From the NCBI GenBank assembly GCA_010094045.1, contig ML986631.1, positions 1,711 to 22,179 on the forward strand: a stretch of 20,469 nt of DNA. The letters are read 5' to 3'. A program made the position numbers and the translations under genes. Below the pieces are notes generated by a model. The model ran no database searches. It was given only the letters and a program-made list of their open reading frames with translations, and was not told where the DNA came from. This DNA is from Lojkania enalia. Its lineage: Eukaryota; Ascomycota; Dothideomycetes; Pleosporales. Each line of letters starts with the position of its first letter. Positions within the stretch are counted from its first letter, which is position 1. Of this stretch, positions 19,349-20,469 are shown in pieces.

Positions 19349-20411
19349 AGTATAGGCCCGAAATTACTCTTCTATAGTATTTAGAGGGTCTGATAGTAGG
19401 CTATTAGATACCTCCCTAGTTCTTTTCTCTTCTACTCTTCTTCTTCTTTCTTTCTTCTAAACTCCCCCTAAACCTCTCTTATCTTATTTTTAGCCCCCCG
19501 AGAGCGCTATAATATTAGCTTAAAAGCTAGATACTAGAGCTTCTAAAGTTAAAACCTACTAGAGTAACTTAATACTCTAGTAGAATAAAACTATTTAGAT
19601 ACTAGCCTTAAAAACGCTAGCTTTCTAACTCTTTATAACTTAAGCTATAAGTACTAGGCTATAAGTAGATTCTAAAACAGCCTTAAAGGCTACCTTTTTA
19701 TCCTCCTTATCTCCTATATATTAGGCCACTACCTATAGTTTAAGATAGCCCTAGAGGACTAGAAACTCCTCCTTATAGTAGAAGGGGATTTATAAGTATA
19801 TTAGTAGTAAATACTCTACTAGTATTAGATACGATTTATATAGGGTTGCACTTTTTATTTTATAAGGTATAATACTCGTATTTTTTTAATTTTAGAGACT
19901 AAAAGGTAAATATTACGCGCTACCCGCGGGTAAACGCGTATATAGTCTAAAAGTAGATAACCTAGAAGGCCTCTAAAGAGGCTTTAAAAGGTAGGTAGAG
20001 TAGTATATTAATTAATTTTTTTCTATAAGGTGTTAATAATACTTTAATAATTAACGGTTCTAGAAACGCGTAATAATACGTATAGAGTAGAAGTTGTTAT
20101 TTAGTTAAAGAAGCTTAGTTAATAGTAATCTAGTAATATACTAAGGCTAGTAAATACTTGTTACTATACGCAACGAAATTGTAATATTAATAAACTATTA
20201 TAATAGTAGTTACTAGCTAATATATAGATTAATTATACTTACTATAAAAACCTTACTTAATATTATATTAATATATAAATGTATCTCTATAGATAACTAC
20301 GCGTATTAGCTCTTACTAATAAATACTTAAAGAAATTTCTTTATACTAGAACCTATCTATAATAGCTCTAATTCCCTCCCGAACTAGCGCAGATAGGGAC
20401 TATTAGCCTAT
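19349..20411. other. Unit C 3' region
   Basis: This is collinear with 17640-18710 of unit B but more RIP-mutated. For example, the TG at 18045-18046 in B is TA here (19746-19747), while GCAC near 19848 has become GTAC in B. It carries the same pyrimidine tract (about 19420-19465) and the counterpart of the candidate antisense ORF. No independent gene is seen. Confidence 0.7.
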
Positions 20412-20422
20412 AAGGAGGGGGG
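20412..20422 (+). other. Polypurine tract, unit C
   Basis: AAGGAGGGGGG lies three bases before the LTR start at 20426, matching the tract of unit B. Confidence 0.8.
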
Positions 20423-20425
20423 TAG

Positions 20426-20469
20426 TATAATAATGCGAAGAAATCGTTCTACGAAAAGCTTTATAGATA
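20426..20469 (+). repeat. Start of a further LTR (cut by window edge)
   Basis: TATAATAATGCGAAGAAATC followed by the left arm of the LTR hairpin matches the other LTR starts. It is the 3' LTR of unit C and possibly the 5' LTR of another unit beyond the window. Confidence 0.85.

Larger units (their letters stand above)
18724..20425 (+). mobile_element. Ty3/Gypsy chromovirus, unit C (5.2 kb internal deletion)
   Basis: This 1702-bp unit consists of LTR sequence (collinear with unit B to about 19003), then a direct jump to the sequence just upstream of the chromodomain (B about 17304), the chromodomain, the 3' region and a polypurine tract. The deletion is 5213 bp relative to B and removes all of gag, protease, RT, RNase H and integrase. 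It differs from B by transitions and a few single-base indels in homopolymers. It is non-autonomous in form and shares LTRs with unit B and the element starting at 20426. Confidence 0.9.

Noticed and set aside
1..20469. Many short open frames on both strands
   Set aside because: They are fragments between RIP-generated stops or shadows of the transposon ORFs. RIP removes CA/TG and so ATG, Trp, Cys and His codons; frame openness and ATG starts are uninformative here.

Overview
The window is a block of dead, nested transposable elements from a filamentous ascomycete (Pezizomycotina-type) genome. CpA and TpG dinucleotides are nearly absent and TpA is in large excess. Every recognisable protein is riddled with TAA/TAG where Gln or Trp is expected, Tyr where Cys or His is expected, and ATA where Met is expected. 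This is the signature of repeat-induced point mutation (RIP). I see no intact host gene, tRNA or rRNA. The species cannot be named from this sequence.

Layout. 1-102: an (AGT)n microsatellite that may itself be a RIP-converted (AGC)n tract. About 226-2851 (+): a hAT-family transposase, readable from N-terminus to dimerisation domain with two frame changes. 2852-4262: degraded sequence without a confident gene, holding a telomere-like CCCTAA patch at 3167-3220. About 4263-4943 (+): the end of an unidentified coiled-coil ORF, directly abutted by a retrotransposon LTR.

From 4946 to the right edge lies a head-to-tail array of one Ty3/Gypsy chromovirus family (Gag with CCHC knuckle; protease, RT, RNase H, integrase, chromodomain). 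Neighbouring units share LTRs: unit A 4946-11808, unit B 11809-18723, unit C 18724-20425, and the start of a further LTR at 20426. B is full length (6915 bp). A has lost 485 bp of the integrase core and 1419 bp carrying the chromodomain and 3' region. C has lost 5213 bp, keeping only the LTR, chromodomain and 3' region. The first LTR of A is split by a Fot1/Pot2-like (pogo-group) DNA transposon at 4986-6835, flanked by TA duplications, whose 548-codon transposase runs on the minus strand (6754-5108).

How it fits together. A and B keep one constant offset (5011 bp) at every landmark from the LTR start to RT once the nested element is removed, so they diverged almost purely by point mutation. 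The Pot2-like element keeps more CA/TG than its host element, so it probably arrived later. The least expected things are the shared-LTR array with a different deletion in each unit, a conserved hairpin in the LTR with the DNA transposon sitting in its loop, a 1.07 kb post-pol region with a possible antisense ORF, and the repeated loss of catalytic aspartates explained by TpG to TpA change across codon boundaries. Identifications come from translation by eye and family knowledge; no searches were run.
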